Below are positions 24,227 to 31,772 of a stretch of DNA of 51,671 nucleotides, in pieces (the first letter of the stretch is position 1; every line of letters starts with the position of its first letter). Position numbers and translations under genes: made by a program. The notes beneath the pieces are model-generated. The model ran no database searches, had not been told where the DNA came from, and saw only the letters and a program-made list of their open reading frames with translations. The DNA is from Bdellovibrionales bacterium (GTDB lineage: Bacteria > Bdellovibrionota > UBA1018 > CAIMNF01), in the NCBI GenBank assembly GCA_018969905.1, contig JAGWXK010000005.1:1-51671 (forward strand), given 5' to 3'.

Positions 24227-25501
24227 TTACCATTTTACGGCCAGTCCGATGGCGATTCGGTCCAGGCCAAGATCCCCCCGAAGATACCACTGCGGACCAA
24301 TATTATAAAGCAAACCCATTCCGATATTCGGTTGAATTCCTTCCAGGATGGAGAGCCCGATTTCGTTTGCCTTATCCGAGGAGATCACCCAATTGAACTG
24401 AGCTCCGACATGCGCAAGCAGCGCGAATTTAGGAGTGAATTGGAGCGTGTACAAGAGCTCCGATCGAATCGGGATCACATCATAGTTGTCAAAGGTTCCA
24501 GTCAGGTTGACCCTGGAATAGTACCCAAGCCCGAATTCCAGTGAAAGCGAATCCTGCGGTGCGTGCCCCTTGAACCAAAGGTCTCGATCGATGATTTCAT
24601 TGTAATAGGCGGTGAATCCGTTATGGCCCGTGCCAGGGATCGAAAACCCCGACATGTTCATGAAACGCCCTACGCTCAAACCCGCCATATGTTCGAACTG
24701 AATCGCAGACTCATGCTCTTCAATTCCGGGACCTCCGCGGGTGGCGCCCGTCTCCTCACCACTTGACTGCTCCCCCGAGGAGACATCACGGGGGCTGGTG
24801 GAGGCATCAAGTTCCTCGTCGAATCGATCCAAAGATCCTGAGACAACCGGTGTCTCCGTGTTCGGATCTTCGGGTCCACTGATGCCGAGAAGAGCCGGAG
24901 CGTTGGGATCGGCAGGCTCCTGCTCTATGGGAGTCTCAACTTGATTGGTTTTTTCTGGTTCCGAGGCGGCTGTTGTAGCTTCTGGTGCCGTTGTAGGAGC
25001 TTCACGCGCGGCCATCGGAGCCTCTGGCGCGGTGGTGGGAGCTTCTGGCGCTGTTGTAGGATCTTCCCTTGCAATCCTCGGAGCTTCCGCGGGAGATGAC
25101 TCGGACTCCGGAGGTGAAACCAGGTCCGCAACCTTTTCTGCCGCGAGATATTTTTTCTCCAGTTGAAGTCGGCCTTCTTGGTCATATCTTCGGATTCTCT
25201 TCGCAATGATCTCTTTTGACCCGGAGTCGGTCTTCAAAACCCGGAATGCCATGACTGGACGGTCCCCGATCTGAACAAGAAGGAGATTCCCTGTACGGGG
25301 TAGGTCGCTTTCAAGTTTGAAACGATAGACCCTGCCGGAGCGGCTGATTTCCTTTGGCGTGATTTCGAGTTGTCGTGCGTCGATGGAGGGTAGATTTCCC
25401 GCCATGGCTGTAAGCCGGAATCTTTCACCCGAAAAAATGAGGAGGCAGGCAAAAAACAAACTTTGACGAACAAAGTGTTTTGTCTTCAAACTAGTCTCCA
25501 T
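24227..25501 (-). CDS. Exported protein with a repeat-rich linker and a C-terminal beta-barrel-like domain
   Basis: 424 residues. A long signal-like N-terminus (hydrophobic about 13-24) leads to a small domain (about 35-115), then a low-complexity linker (about 130-245) of Pro, Ala, Glu and Thr with a sevenfold-periodic repeat, and a C-terminal region (about 255-424) whose alternating Gly/aromatic strands (LSLEFGLGYYSRV, GMGLLYNIGPQWYLRG) and terminal IGLAVKW suggest an eight-strand outer-membrane barrel. The ATG at 25501 is used; one at 25516 is less likely because it would overlap the divergent gene. Function unknown; it heads the leftward unit with the tiny lipoprotein. Confidence 0.72.
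   Translation of the reverse strand: METSLKTKHFVRQSLFFACLLIFSGERFRLTAMAGNLPSIDARQLEITPKEISRSGRVYRFKLESDLPRTGNLLLVQIGDRPVMAFRVLKTDSGSKEIIAKRIRRYDQEGRLQLEKKYLAAEKVADLVSPPESESSPAEAPRIAREDPTTAPEAPTTAPEAPMAAREAPTTAPEATTAASEPEKTNQVETPIEQEPADPNAPALLGISGPEDPNTETPVVSGSLDRFDEELDASTSPRDVSSGEQSSGEETGATRGGPGIEEHESAIQFEHMAGLSVGRFMNMSGFSIPGTGHNGFTAYYNEIIDRDLWFKGHAPQDSLSLEFGLGYYSRVNLTGTFDNYDVIPIRSELLYTLQFTPKFALLAHVGAQFNWVISSDKANEIGLSILEGIQPNIGMGLLYNIGPQWYLRGDLGLDRIAIGLAVKW
24959..25084 (-). repeat. Six tandem 21-bp units encoding a heptapeptide repeat
   Basis: Six consecutive heptads of the type APTTAPE (variants APRIARE, DPTTAPE, APMAARE, ATTAASE) lie in the linker of the outer-membrane protein. The DNA units are similar but not identical, so they arose by duplication and have drifted. 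Copy-number change would keep the frame. Confidence 0.8.
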
Positions 25502-25509
25502 TGTAGCGT

Positions 25510-26424
25510 ATGGCACACAAAGCTTCCATTTTTTTGCTCCTTCTGTTCACTCCATCGGTTCACGCCGGAGTGGGTCCCTCCTTTGAGAGTGAGTTGCGTG
25601 ATGCCATTGCGAAAAATGATTGGGAGGCTCAGGTTTCGCTGTTGCAGCCGAAAAAGGGTCAAAATTTTGAACAGGATCTGCAGCTCGCTAAAGCCCTTTT
25701 GCAGTCGGAAAAGAGAATCGAGAGTTTAAAGGTTCTTTCCACTCTGTATTTGTCCGGCAGGGAAGAGCGGATTACCAAATTGATTCATACCGCCAGTGAG
25801 ATGTTCTTCGGGCAGGAGACATCCAATCTTTTTTTCGAAGGGGTACGGCTTCTCAGCATCGGAAAGTTTGCCGATGCTAAGGATCGCCTCGATCAGGCGA
25901 ATTCGAGGGAACCTGGAAATGTTCTCGTGAATACGAGATTGATTCAGGCCGAAATCCTCACGGGTGCGGTAGATGCGGCGTCAATTCGCCTCAAGGAGGT
26001 AGTGGCACTGGTTCCGCCTTCGCCTGAGTTGCGGGCGTTTACTTTGAAGCTTGCCTTGCTCAATGATGATAAGAAATCGTCAGAAAAAAGAAGCCTACAG
26101 GTGCCGAAACGACCTTACCCGACGGCACAGGTTCCTTTTGTCTTCACGCTCGAGACTCTCAAGCGACTAGGAAAGGCAGAGGAGATCAGATCGATTTCAG
26201 GCTCTCTCCTCAAGGATCACCCTAAGTGGACCTATGCAATGGTTTGGGCGTATTCCAGTGGACTGATTCCTGATCCAATGAAGACCAAGCTGAAAGTGCA
26301 AATCGACCGCGATTTGAACAATCGCGATCGATTTGAAAAGGGTCTTGAGAGGGAAATGTCCGAAACCCAGCACTTCTGGGTGGGCTACATTTCCTTTGAC
26401 GAGTTAGTGAATAACTCCCGATGA
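25510..26424 (+). CDS. Exported TPR-like protein of unknown function
   Basis: 304 residues. MAHKASIFLLLLFTPSVHAG is a clean signal peptide with likely cleavage after HA. The mature part is entirely helical and low in Pro until residue 200. It has TPR-like helix pairs, for example SELRDAIAKNDWEAQ, LQLAKALLQSEKRIESLKVL and LLSIGKFADAKDRLDQAN, so a protein-interaction scaffold in the periplasm is likely. The start is 8 bp from the start of the divergent outer-membrane protein gene, leaving no room for two separate promoters between them. Its 3' end overlaps the convergent dksA-like gene by 21 bp. The partner is unknown. Confidence 0.72.
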   Translation: MAHKASIFLLLLFTPSVHAGVGPSFESELRDAIAKNDWEAQVSLLQPKKGQNFEQDLQLAKALLQSEKRIESLKVLSTLYLSGREERITKLIHTASEMFFGQETSNLFFEGVRLLSIGKFADAKDRLDQANSREPGNVLVNTRLIQAEILTGAVDAASIRLKEVVALVPPSPELRAFTLKLALLNDDKKSSEKRSLQVPKRPYPTAQVPFVFTLETLKRLGKAEEIRSISGSLLKDHPKWTYAMVWAYSSGLIPDPMKTKLKVQIDRDLNNRDRFEKGLEREMSETQHFWVGYISFDELVNNSR

Positions 26425-26799
26425 GGGTGTCGGACCGCTCAAGCGGATTGAACCGCTTTCTTTCTCGAAGATTTCCTGGCAATCCAGGCACAAGGTCGCA
26501 TCCGGACGAACGCGGAGGCGTTTCACGGGGATTCCTGCATCACACTCCTGGCAGATGCCAAAGGTACCGGCCTCTATTCTTTGAAGGCTCGTATTGATCT
26601 GAGCAAGTTCGACTTTCCAGTGGTGGCTCATTCGTTCCTTTGTAAACCATTCGCCCTCCACATCAGATCGGTCGATGACATCCTTCATCGACTGCTCTTC
26701 TTCCTGAGCGGTGTGTTTATTCAAGGCCTGGAGGTTCAAAATCGTCTTTTTCTTGGCCAAAAGCTCGGACTTCAGCTGAGATACGGTTTTCGGATTCAT
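26404..26799 (-). CDS. DksA/TraR-family regulator with intact zinc finger
   Basis: 131 residues. The C-terminal zinc finger is complete: C83 and C86 (GICQEC), then C104 and C107 (LCLDC), in the exact CxxC-x17-CxxC spacing. The coiled-coil tip reads D43-R-S-D46-V-E48, so the last position of the DxxDxA motif is Glu instead of Ala. In E. coli DksA, changes at this tip reduce activity. AAGGAG lies five bases before the ATG at 26799, and a promoter-like pair is further upstream. It is the mirror image of the paralogue at 4812, which has the tip but lost the zinc. It acts, by family, in the RNA polymerase secondary channel. Confidence 0.9.
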   Translation of the reverse strand: MNPKTVSQLKSELLAKKKTILNLQALNKHTAQEEEQSMKDVIDRSDVEGEWFTKERMSHHWKVELAQINTSLQRIEAGTFGICQECDAGIPVKRLRVRPDATLCLDCQEIFEKESGSIRLSGPTPSSGVIH

Positions 26800-26830
26800 G
26801 GAATCTCCTTTTTGTTTTTTGCGAGCCGTT

Positions 26831-26859
26831 TATTTAGAGGGTTTCCTGTTTAAAGTCAA
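26831..26859 (-). promoter_or_regulatory. Possible promoter of the zinc-finger dksA-like gene
   Basis: Read leftward: TTGACT (26854-26859, 5/6), a 17-bp spacer and TAAATA (26831-26836, 3/6 and AT-rich). It would start the message about 25 nt before the ATG, leaving room for the AAGGAG site. Confidence 0.4.
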
Positions 26860-26952
26860 TAAAACCCAAAAAGAGTGCCTCAGGCCGCGCATGTTCAATC
26901 AATTTGACTGACATTTAGCGTTGTAAGTCGGAGTTTTGAGGCTCCATGATGT

Positions 26953-26980
26953 TTGAATTACTACCTGTATCGGTTAGAGT
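26953..26980 (+). promoter_or_regulatory. Possible promoter of the SPFH-domain gene
   Basis: TTGAAT (26953-26958), a 16-bp spacer and TAGAGT (26975-26980), followed by AGGAG before the ATG at 27002. Moderate matches only. The rest of the 200-bp gap shows no other structure I can support. Confidence 0.3.
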
Positions 26981-27001
26981 CCTGGCAACAGGAGACATGA
27001 T

Positions 27002-27940
27002 ATGGGTTTTTTCATCTTTATCGTTTTTGCGTTGTTTTTGTTGATGGGCTCGTTCGCGACCGTGCAACAGGGCACTGTGGCGGTGCTTACGATTTTTGGG
27101 AAATACTCCCGGATTCTGAGGCCGGGACTCAACGTGAAGATTCCCTTCATTGAGTCTGTTTTTTCAAGAATCTCGCTTCAGAACCAATCAGTCGAACTGC
27201 AGTTCCAGGCAGTGACTCAGGATCAGGCGAATGTGAATTTTAAAGCAATGCTTTTGTATTCCGTGATGAACTCTGATGAAGAAACCGTGAAGAATGTCGC
27301 ATTCAAGTTCATGGATTACCGAAGCTTCATGCAGACCCTTGCTCGAAGTGTTGAGGGAAGCATTCGCTCCTTTGTTGCGACCAAGCGGCAGTCCGAGATC
27401 CTTTCACTTCGGGGTGAAATCACCCTGGCCGTTAAGGACAACATGGATCAACACCTTGCGGAATGGGGGTATCACCTGATCGACCTTCAGGTGAATGATG
27501 TGACCTTTGACGAAGAAGTGATGCGAAGCATGAGCAAGGTGGTTGCCGCAAACAACATGAAGGCGGCAGCAGAGAATGAAGGGCAGGCGCTACTGATCAC
27601 AAAAACCAAGGCCGCGGAAGCGGAGGGAAATGCAATCCGGATTCAGGCCGAGGCCGAAATGAACGCAGCCGTTCTTCGGGGACAAGCAGTGGCGAGGTTC
27701 CGTGAGGAGGTTGCAAAAGGGATGAGTGCTGCTGCGGGGGAAATGCAACGGTCGAACCTCGACTCTTCATTCATCCTGTTCAGCATGTGGACGGAGGCCT
27801 TAAAACAGATCAGCGAGAACGCAAAAGGCAACATGATGTTTTTTGATGGATCGGTGGATGGAATGCAGGCAAATCTTCGAAACCTGATGGCACTCAATTC
27901 AAAAACGCTTTTTGATCAAGGGGACAGCAGTGGAAAATGA
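27002..27940 (+). CDS. SPFH/Band 7 (stomatin/prohibitin-like) membrane protein
   Basis: 312 residues. One N-terminal membrane helix (about 2-20) is followed by the Band 7 domain (about 22-200): TVQQGTVAVLTIFGKYSRIL, GLNVKIPFIES, and the repeated alternation of strands and helices. An Ala/Glu-rich coiled coil (about 185-245, with EAEGNAIRIQAEAEMNAA) follows, which drives the ring-like oligomers of this family. SPFH proteins organise membrane microdomains and often regulate FtsH or pair with NfeD; neither partner is encoded beside it here. AGGAG precedes the ATG. The FKBP gene begins inside its 3' end. Confidence 0.9.
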   Translation: MGFFIFIVFALFLLMGSFATVQQGTVAVLTIFGKYSRILRPGLNVKIPFIESVFSRISLQNQSVELQFQAVTQDQANVNFKAMLLYSVMNSDEETVKNVAFKFMDYRSFMQTLARSVEGSIRSFVATKRQSEILSLRGEITLAVKDNMDQHLAEWGYHLIDLQVNDVTFDEEVMRSMSKVVAANNMKAAAENEGQALLITKTKAAEAEGNAIRIQAEAEMNAAVLRGQAVARFREEVAKGMSAAAGEMQRSNLDSSFILFSMWTEALKQISENAKGNMMFFDGSVDGMQANLRNLMALNSKTLFDQGDSSGK

Positions 27941-28268
27941 TTTAAGAGTTTTGGATGTGGTCGTCGGTTCCGGGAAAGAAGCCGTGAAGGGCGCCCTGAT
28001 CCGCGTCCATTATGAGGGTACTTTCGAAAACGGGAAGAAGTTCGATTCCTCCGTGGATCGAGGAAGAATGCTGGAGTTCGTGCTTGGCGCAGGTCGGGTA
28101 ATCAAGGGTTGGGATCAGGGCTTGATTGGAATGAAGGTCGGAGGAAAACGTCAGCTTTTCATTCCGGCTCACCTTGCGTACGGGGATCGGGCGGTCGGGC
28201 CGATCCCGCCAAACTCGAATTTGAATTTCGTGGTGGAGCTTTTCGAGGTGCTTACCAGGGACGAATGA
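27930..28268 (+). CDS. FKBP-type peptidyl-prolyl cis-trans isomerase
   Basis: 112 residues, the size of a minimal FKBP12-like domain. Active-site residues are visible in VHYEGTFENGKKFDSS, the core VIKGWDQGLIGMKVGGKR, and the C-terminal LAYGDRAVGPIPPNSNL with FVVELFEV. It speeds prolyl isomerisation during folding and has no signal peptide, so it is cytosolic. A GTG at 27930 is chosen as start because AAGGGG stands 7 nt upstream and the domain begins right after; a longer TTG start adds six residues. It overlaps the SPFH gene by 11 bp, which suggests coupled translation. Confidence 0.93.
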   Translation: MENDLRVLDVVVGSGKEAVKGALIRVHYEGTFENGKKFDSSVDRGRMLEFVLGAGRVIKGWDQGLIGMKVGGKRQLFIPAHLAYGDRAVGPIPPNSNLNFVVELFEVLTRDE

Positions 28269-28375
28269 CTTCAGAAGGGGCGGTTTTTATTCAGAAATGG
28301 AATTTTTAGGTTGGCCGGCTTTACATTTACATTCGAACGTCCTAATTTCTGGCCAAAAAATAGAGGAAGGTGCGC

Positions 28376-29020
28376 GTGGGGACTCAAAAGATTTTTATCG
28401 CAGTAGCCGGAAACATCGGAACCGGAAAGACCACTCTGACCCAAATGCTTGCAGATCGATTCAAGTGGGATGCACACTTCGAGTCCGTTTCCGACAATCC
28501 CTATCTTTCAGATTTTTATAACGACATGAAGCGTTGGAGTTTTCCCCTTCAGATCTATTTCATGACCCATAGGGTGGGTGCGCATCAAAGAATCACAGAT
28601 GGTACTGCATCAGCGATTCAAGATCGGACCATCTACGAGGATGCAAATATCTTTGCAAGGAATCTTTTCGAGCAGGGTCTGATGGAAGAACGGGATTACC
28701 GGAATTATCTGGAGGTGTATCGGGTCGTGACCAGCGCACTTCAGCCACCAGTGCTCATGATCTATCTCAGAAAGTCTTTGGGGCGACTGAAGGAGCAGAT
28801 CAAAAAGCGCGGCCGGGATTACGAGCAGGACATGCCATCTGATTATCTTTCAAACCTGAATCGATACTATGATGAGTGGATTGAACGATATACGATCGGC
28901 AAGAAGCTCGTGATTGACAGTGATGATCTTGATTTTGTCGCAAACCCTGAGGACTTCGATTCCATTTGCGACCGTGTTATCGGCTCTCTTGACCAACAAG
29001 ATCTCTTTCTTTCCCGCTGA
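28376..29020 (+). CDS. Deoxynucleoside kinase (dGK/dAK type)
   Basis: 214 residues. It phosphorylates deoxynucleosides from salvage with ATP. The P-loop GNIGTGKTT lies at 12-20. The conserved FESVSDNPYL, the DRTIYEDANIF motif (the Asp-Arg pair and Glu that bind the sugar and base) and the lid ending in RGRDYEQ are all present, so it belongs to the dCK/dGK family and not to the thymidylate kinases. A GTG at 28376 is taken as start because GAGG is 8-9 nt before it; a GTG at 28370 would abut the Shine-Dalgarno sequence. The gap before it (about 107 bp) shows no clear feature. Confidence 0.9.
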   Translation: MGTQKIFIAVAGNIGTGKTTLTQMLADRFKWDAHFESVSDNPYLSDFYNDMKRWSFPLQIYFMTHRVGAHQRITDGTASAIQDRTIYEDANIFARNLFEQGLMEERDYRNYLEVYRVVTSALQPPVLMIYLRKSLGRLKEQIKKRGRDYEQDMPSDYLSNLNRYYDEWIERYTIGKKLVIDSDDLDFVANPEDFDSICDRVIGSLDQQDLFLSR

Positions 29021-29042
29021 GAGTTTGTTTGAATGGTGGAAT

Positions 29043-29681
29043 ATGCGAATGACGAGTACTTTTGTACCGATCTTGTTGCTTGCTTGCCTGATTTCTTGCG
29101 CTTCCGCACCCGAGGCCGCGCCTGTCGCTGCACCTGTGGCTGCTCATCACGACCCGGAACTTGATTCCGATCCGAAGGACGGAAAAACCAAGTACCAGAT
29201 CATCGTCGACTCCTTTGATCGGGCCAGTCGTCGGCCAGAGGTGAATGACTTTGATTCTCTCGATGAGTTCAGGCTGAAAACCAGATGTTTCATGACCCAA
29301 TCTTCTGCTCCCGATTCCATGTCAGAAGTGGTGATCCGTCAAATGCCTGTAACTCGTTCAGGTACTCCATCGTATGGACCTCTTTTTCCGGGTGAGCGTG
29401 AGAGGGTGGAAACGGTTTTGGTGCTGGGAAAAAACACAGCATGGGTGAACAGTGCGAACCTCACGAATGAAAAGCGTCAGGTTTTTGAGGTCCACTCGCT
29501 GGGAAGCACTCTTGTCATCCGGATCAATGAGAACCAGTTTGGGATTTACGAGGATTTTGGCAACCCCGCCGAAATTTGGCTTCGGAAGGGGATCGATGGA
29601 AATATTTTCTTCAAGGTCTTCAAGATTGACGCTGGGCGCAATCGCAATGAGGCTTCTGTTGGGTACTGCTTTAGAATGTAA
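29043..29681 (+). CDS. Lipoprotein of unknown function
   Basis: 212 residues. The signal ends in LISC, with Cys19 acylated, followed by a short Ala/Pro linker (EAAPVAAPVAAHHDP). From about 50 onward it is a compact domain with a beta-rich end (VFEVHSLGSTLVIRIN, FGIYEDFG, IWLRKGIDGNIFFKVFKID) and only two further cysteines, one in RCFMTQ near the middle and one in VGYCFRM at the C-terminus, which could bond. No family is recognised. The ATG at 29043 is preferred, with GGTGG just before it; another at 29049 is possible. It follows the kinase gene by 22 bp. Confidence 0.75.
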   Translation: MRMTSTFVPILLLACLISCASAPEAAPVAAPVAAHHDPELDSDPKDGKTKYQIIVDSFDRASRRPEVNDFDSLDEFRLKTRCFMTQSSAPDSMSEVVIRQMPVTRSGTPSYGPLFPGERERVETVLVLGKNTAWVNSANLTNEKRQVFEVHSLGSTLVIRINENQFGIYEDFGNPAEIWLRKGIDGNIFFKVFKIDAGRNRNEASVGYCFRM

Positions 29682-29739
29682 ATTCAAAGAAATTAAAGAT
29701 TTACTTGGTTCCCACCGATGAGCGCGGTGGAGGCCAAAT

Positions 29740-30711
29740 ATGGACCAATTTCTCGGGCGAAAAATGAAATTCGCAGTGCTGATTTTTGCGATTCTTCTGG
29801 TATCAGCGTGTTCCTCGTCCTCGGTGGATCAGAGCGAGGGAGCACCCGAAACCGCCGCCAGCACAGAGATGATGAGTGATGATCCTCAGTCGGGGGATGC
29901 CGTGGCATCTTCGGATGGTGCACCTCTCGCAGAGGCCAATACAGATGCCGTTCCGCCAATACCCGAGGAGGAAACGCCACCTCCTCCCGCGGATCTTGCT
30001 TCAGCTCCGACCGAGGCCGAGCCCGCACCTGCTTCGGATGTCGCAGTGGCCTCGGCAGACACATCGGTTCCTCCGCCAGCCATTGAGACTCCGGATGTGG
30101 ACGTGGAGTCCAAACCTGCTGTTTCCGAAAATCCAAGTCTTGCAGAGGAGCCCGCGCCGACCGCATTCAAGGCAACGGAAACGCCCCCGCCAGCACCTTT
30201 GGAAGAGCCTACCCTGGCGTCCTCTGGTTCGACCGGGGTCTCTGGTGAGGTCACCCGTTACCGGGTAAAGAGAGGAGATACTCTCATGAAGATCGCCTTC
30301 GAAAACTACGGTGACCTTTACCGTTGGAAGGAGATTCTCGATGGGAACCAGAATGTGCTGAAGGATCCCAACCAAATCGCCCCGGGTACTTTTCTGATGC
30401 TCAGTGGAGCGGGAATGGTCACGATCGAGAGGAATGGTGAGAAGTATCTGATTAAAACCGGAGATACTCTTGGTCTAATTTCAAATGAGGTCTATGGAAC
30501 CAAGACAAAGTGGAAAAAGCTTTGGGAGAACAATCGTCAGTTGATCAAAAATCCAAATCGGATTTATGCCGGATTCAATCTGTATTATATTCCAGAAGGC
30601 AGGATGACTCGAGATCAATCCCTTCCATTTAATGGCTCCCCTGATCCCGAGCAGGTAGCAACAGGTCCCGCTACCGGTGATGCAGAGCGGGTTCCGAACT
30701 CGCAGCAATAA
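29740..30711 (+). CDS. Lipoprotein with two LysM domains
   Basis: 323 residues. Lipobox VSAC ends at Cys24. A long Ala/Pro/Glu/Ser-rich linker (about 25-170) spans the periplasm. Two LysM domains follow: one at about 173-222 (RYRVKRGDTLMKIA ... APGTFLML) and one at about 235-285 (YLIKTGDTLGLIS ... YAGFNLYYIP), which bind the glycan chains of murein. The protein could therefore tie the outer membrane to the wall. The ATG at 29740 is used because GGAGG lies 7 nt before it; an ATG at 29764 would still give a full lipoprotein signal. No enzyme domain is present. Confidence 0.9.
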   Translation: MDQFLGRKMKFAVLIFAILLVSACSSSSVDQSEGAPETAASTEMMSDDPQSGDAVASSDGAPLAEANTDAVPPIPEEETPPPPADLASAPTEAEPAPASDVAVASADTSVPPPAIETPDVDVESKPAVSENPSLAEEPAPTAFKATETPPPAPLEEPTLASSGSTGVSGEVTRYRVKRGDTLMKIAFENYGDLYRWKEILDGNQNVLKDPNQIAPGTFLMLSGAGMVTIERNGEKYLIKTGDTLGLISNEVYGTKTKWKKLWENNRQLIKNPNRIYAGFNLYYIPEGRMTRDQSLPFNGSPDPEQVATGPATGDAERVPNSQQ

Positions 30712-30767
30712 ATCACCAAAATCCACTTGGATTCAACCTATGTTCCTTGTTAACCTCAGGGACACAT

Positions 30768-31298
30768 ATGGAAAGCCTAAAAAATCGTAATTTCAATCCG
30801 GATACCGTTCCCGGCGAATACAATGTTGTAGCTCTTTGGACTCGTTTCCGCGGAGAAAGAATCAAGGCGGGGTTATTTGCAGGGATCTTCGCGGGAGCGA
30901 TGATGCAGGTTTTTGGGATGATCTATGCGGCAAGCCAGGGCATGGATATCACCACACCGATGCGAATTTCCGCCCTTCCGATACTTGGCAATGAGGCCTT
31001 GGCCTATGCCTCTGGCTCCGGGATTGCGGTGGGGTTGTTCATGTTTTTTCTTCTTTGTTCGGTATTGGGAACTACCTACGCACATTTCACGGGCACCAAT
31101 CACAAGTGGAATCGGCTCGGAATGGGTTTAACATGGGGCGCGTATTCCTGGATCTTCATCACTTGTTTGTTCAGTCCCGCGTTCCGCGCTTATGAAGAAG
31201 CAGCCATCTCCCGCGGTGTGATGTTCTTTGCGTGGATGGTGTTTGGGATTTCCCTGATGAGTGTGGCTTGGTTTGACAAAAAAGGTCCTCAAAAATAA
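30768..31298 (+). CDS. Four-helix inner-membrane protein, unknown
   Basis: 176 residues. After a soluble N-terminus (about 1-38) come four hydrophobic segments at about 40-60, 80-105, 118-140 and 148-168. The first has closely packed small residues (AGLFAGIFAGAMMQVFG). No conserved charged residue inside a helix points to transport. AGGGA lies before the ATG at 30768. The stop codon at 31298 directly abuts the end of the convergent HldC gene. I do not recognise the family, but the frame, start site and hydrophobic pattern make it a confident gene. Confidence 0.75.
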   Translation: MESLKNRNFNPDTVPGEYNVVALWTRFRGERIKAGLFAGIFAGAMMQVFGMIYAASQGMDITTPMRISALPILGNEALAYASGSGIAVGLFMFFLLCSVLGTTYAHFTGTNHKWNRLGMGLTWGAYSWIFITCLFSPAFRAYEEAAISRGVMFFAWMVFGISLMSVAWFDKKGPQK

Positions 31299-31772
31299 TC
31301 AGGGACCTCGTTTGGCCTTTGCCAAAATCCGTGTTGTGCTTCTGCCTTCGAGAAAGGGAATGGTCTTCACTACCCCGCCTGAGGCTATGACCTGTTCATA
31401 ACCGACGATGGTCTTTACCTCATAATCCCCCCCTTTTACCAGGACGTCGGGCTTCAGTTTTTTTATCAGGCTCAATGGCGTATCTTCACGGAAGGAGGTA
31501 ACAAAACTTACGGACTCCAGCGCGCCAATGACTTTTGCACGATCAGAAAGTCGATTGATAGGCCTTCCAGGGCCCTTTAAACGCTTAGTGGATGCGTCTG
31601 TGTTCAAGGCAACCACAAGGATGTCTCCAAGGTTTCGGGCTCGCTCCAGGTACGTCACGTGGCCCGCATGAACAATGTCAAAGCAACCATTGGTAAAGAC
31701 CACTTTGGCGCCTTTTCTTTTCTTCAGTTCACGGGCCAAAGCACCTGGGGAAAGAATTTTTTCTCGGATCAT
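31299..31772 (-). CDS. rfaE2: D-glycero-beta-D-manno-heptose 1-phosphate adenylyltransferase (RfaE2/HldC type)
   Basis: 157 residues, one cytidylyltransferase-like domain that joins AMP to heptose-1-phosphate to make ADP-heptose for the inner core of LPS. The HxGH nucleotide-binding motif is H35-A-G-H38 in TNGCFDIVHAGHV, and the second signature near the C-terminus is EGRSTTRIL. It corresponds to the C-terminal half of bifunctional HldE; the kinase half is not in this window. Its ATG overlaps the stop of the RDD gene by 4 bp, so it is the last gene of a leftward operon. It supports a diderm with heptose-containing LPS. Confidence 0.93.
   Translation of the reverse strand: MIREKILSPGALARELKKRKGAKVVFTNGCFDIVHAGHVTYLERARNLGDILVVALNTDASTKRLKGPGRPINRLSDRAKVIGALESVSFVTSFREDTPLSLIKKLKPDVLVKGGDYEVKTIVGYEQVIASGGVVKTIPFLEGRSTTRILAKAKRGP

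Noticed and set aside
28269-28375. Attenuator or terminator made of TTGGCC/GGCCAA around 28310-28357
   Set aside because: The arms are only 6 bp with a long loop, and T-tract and stem length are insufficient.
29712-29731. RNA thermometer or riboswitch covering the ribosome-binding site of the LysM lipoprotein gene
   Set aside because: The CCACCG/CGGTGG hairpin leaves most of the GGAGG free and is short. There is not enough evidence.
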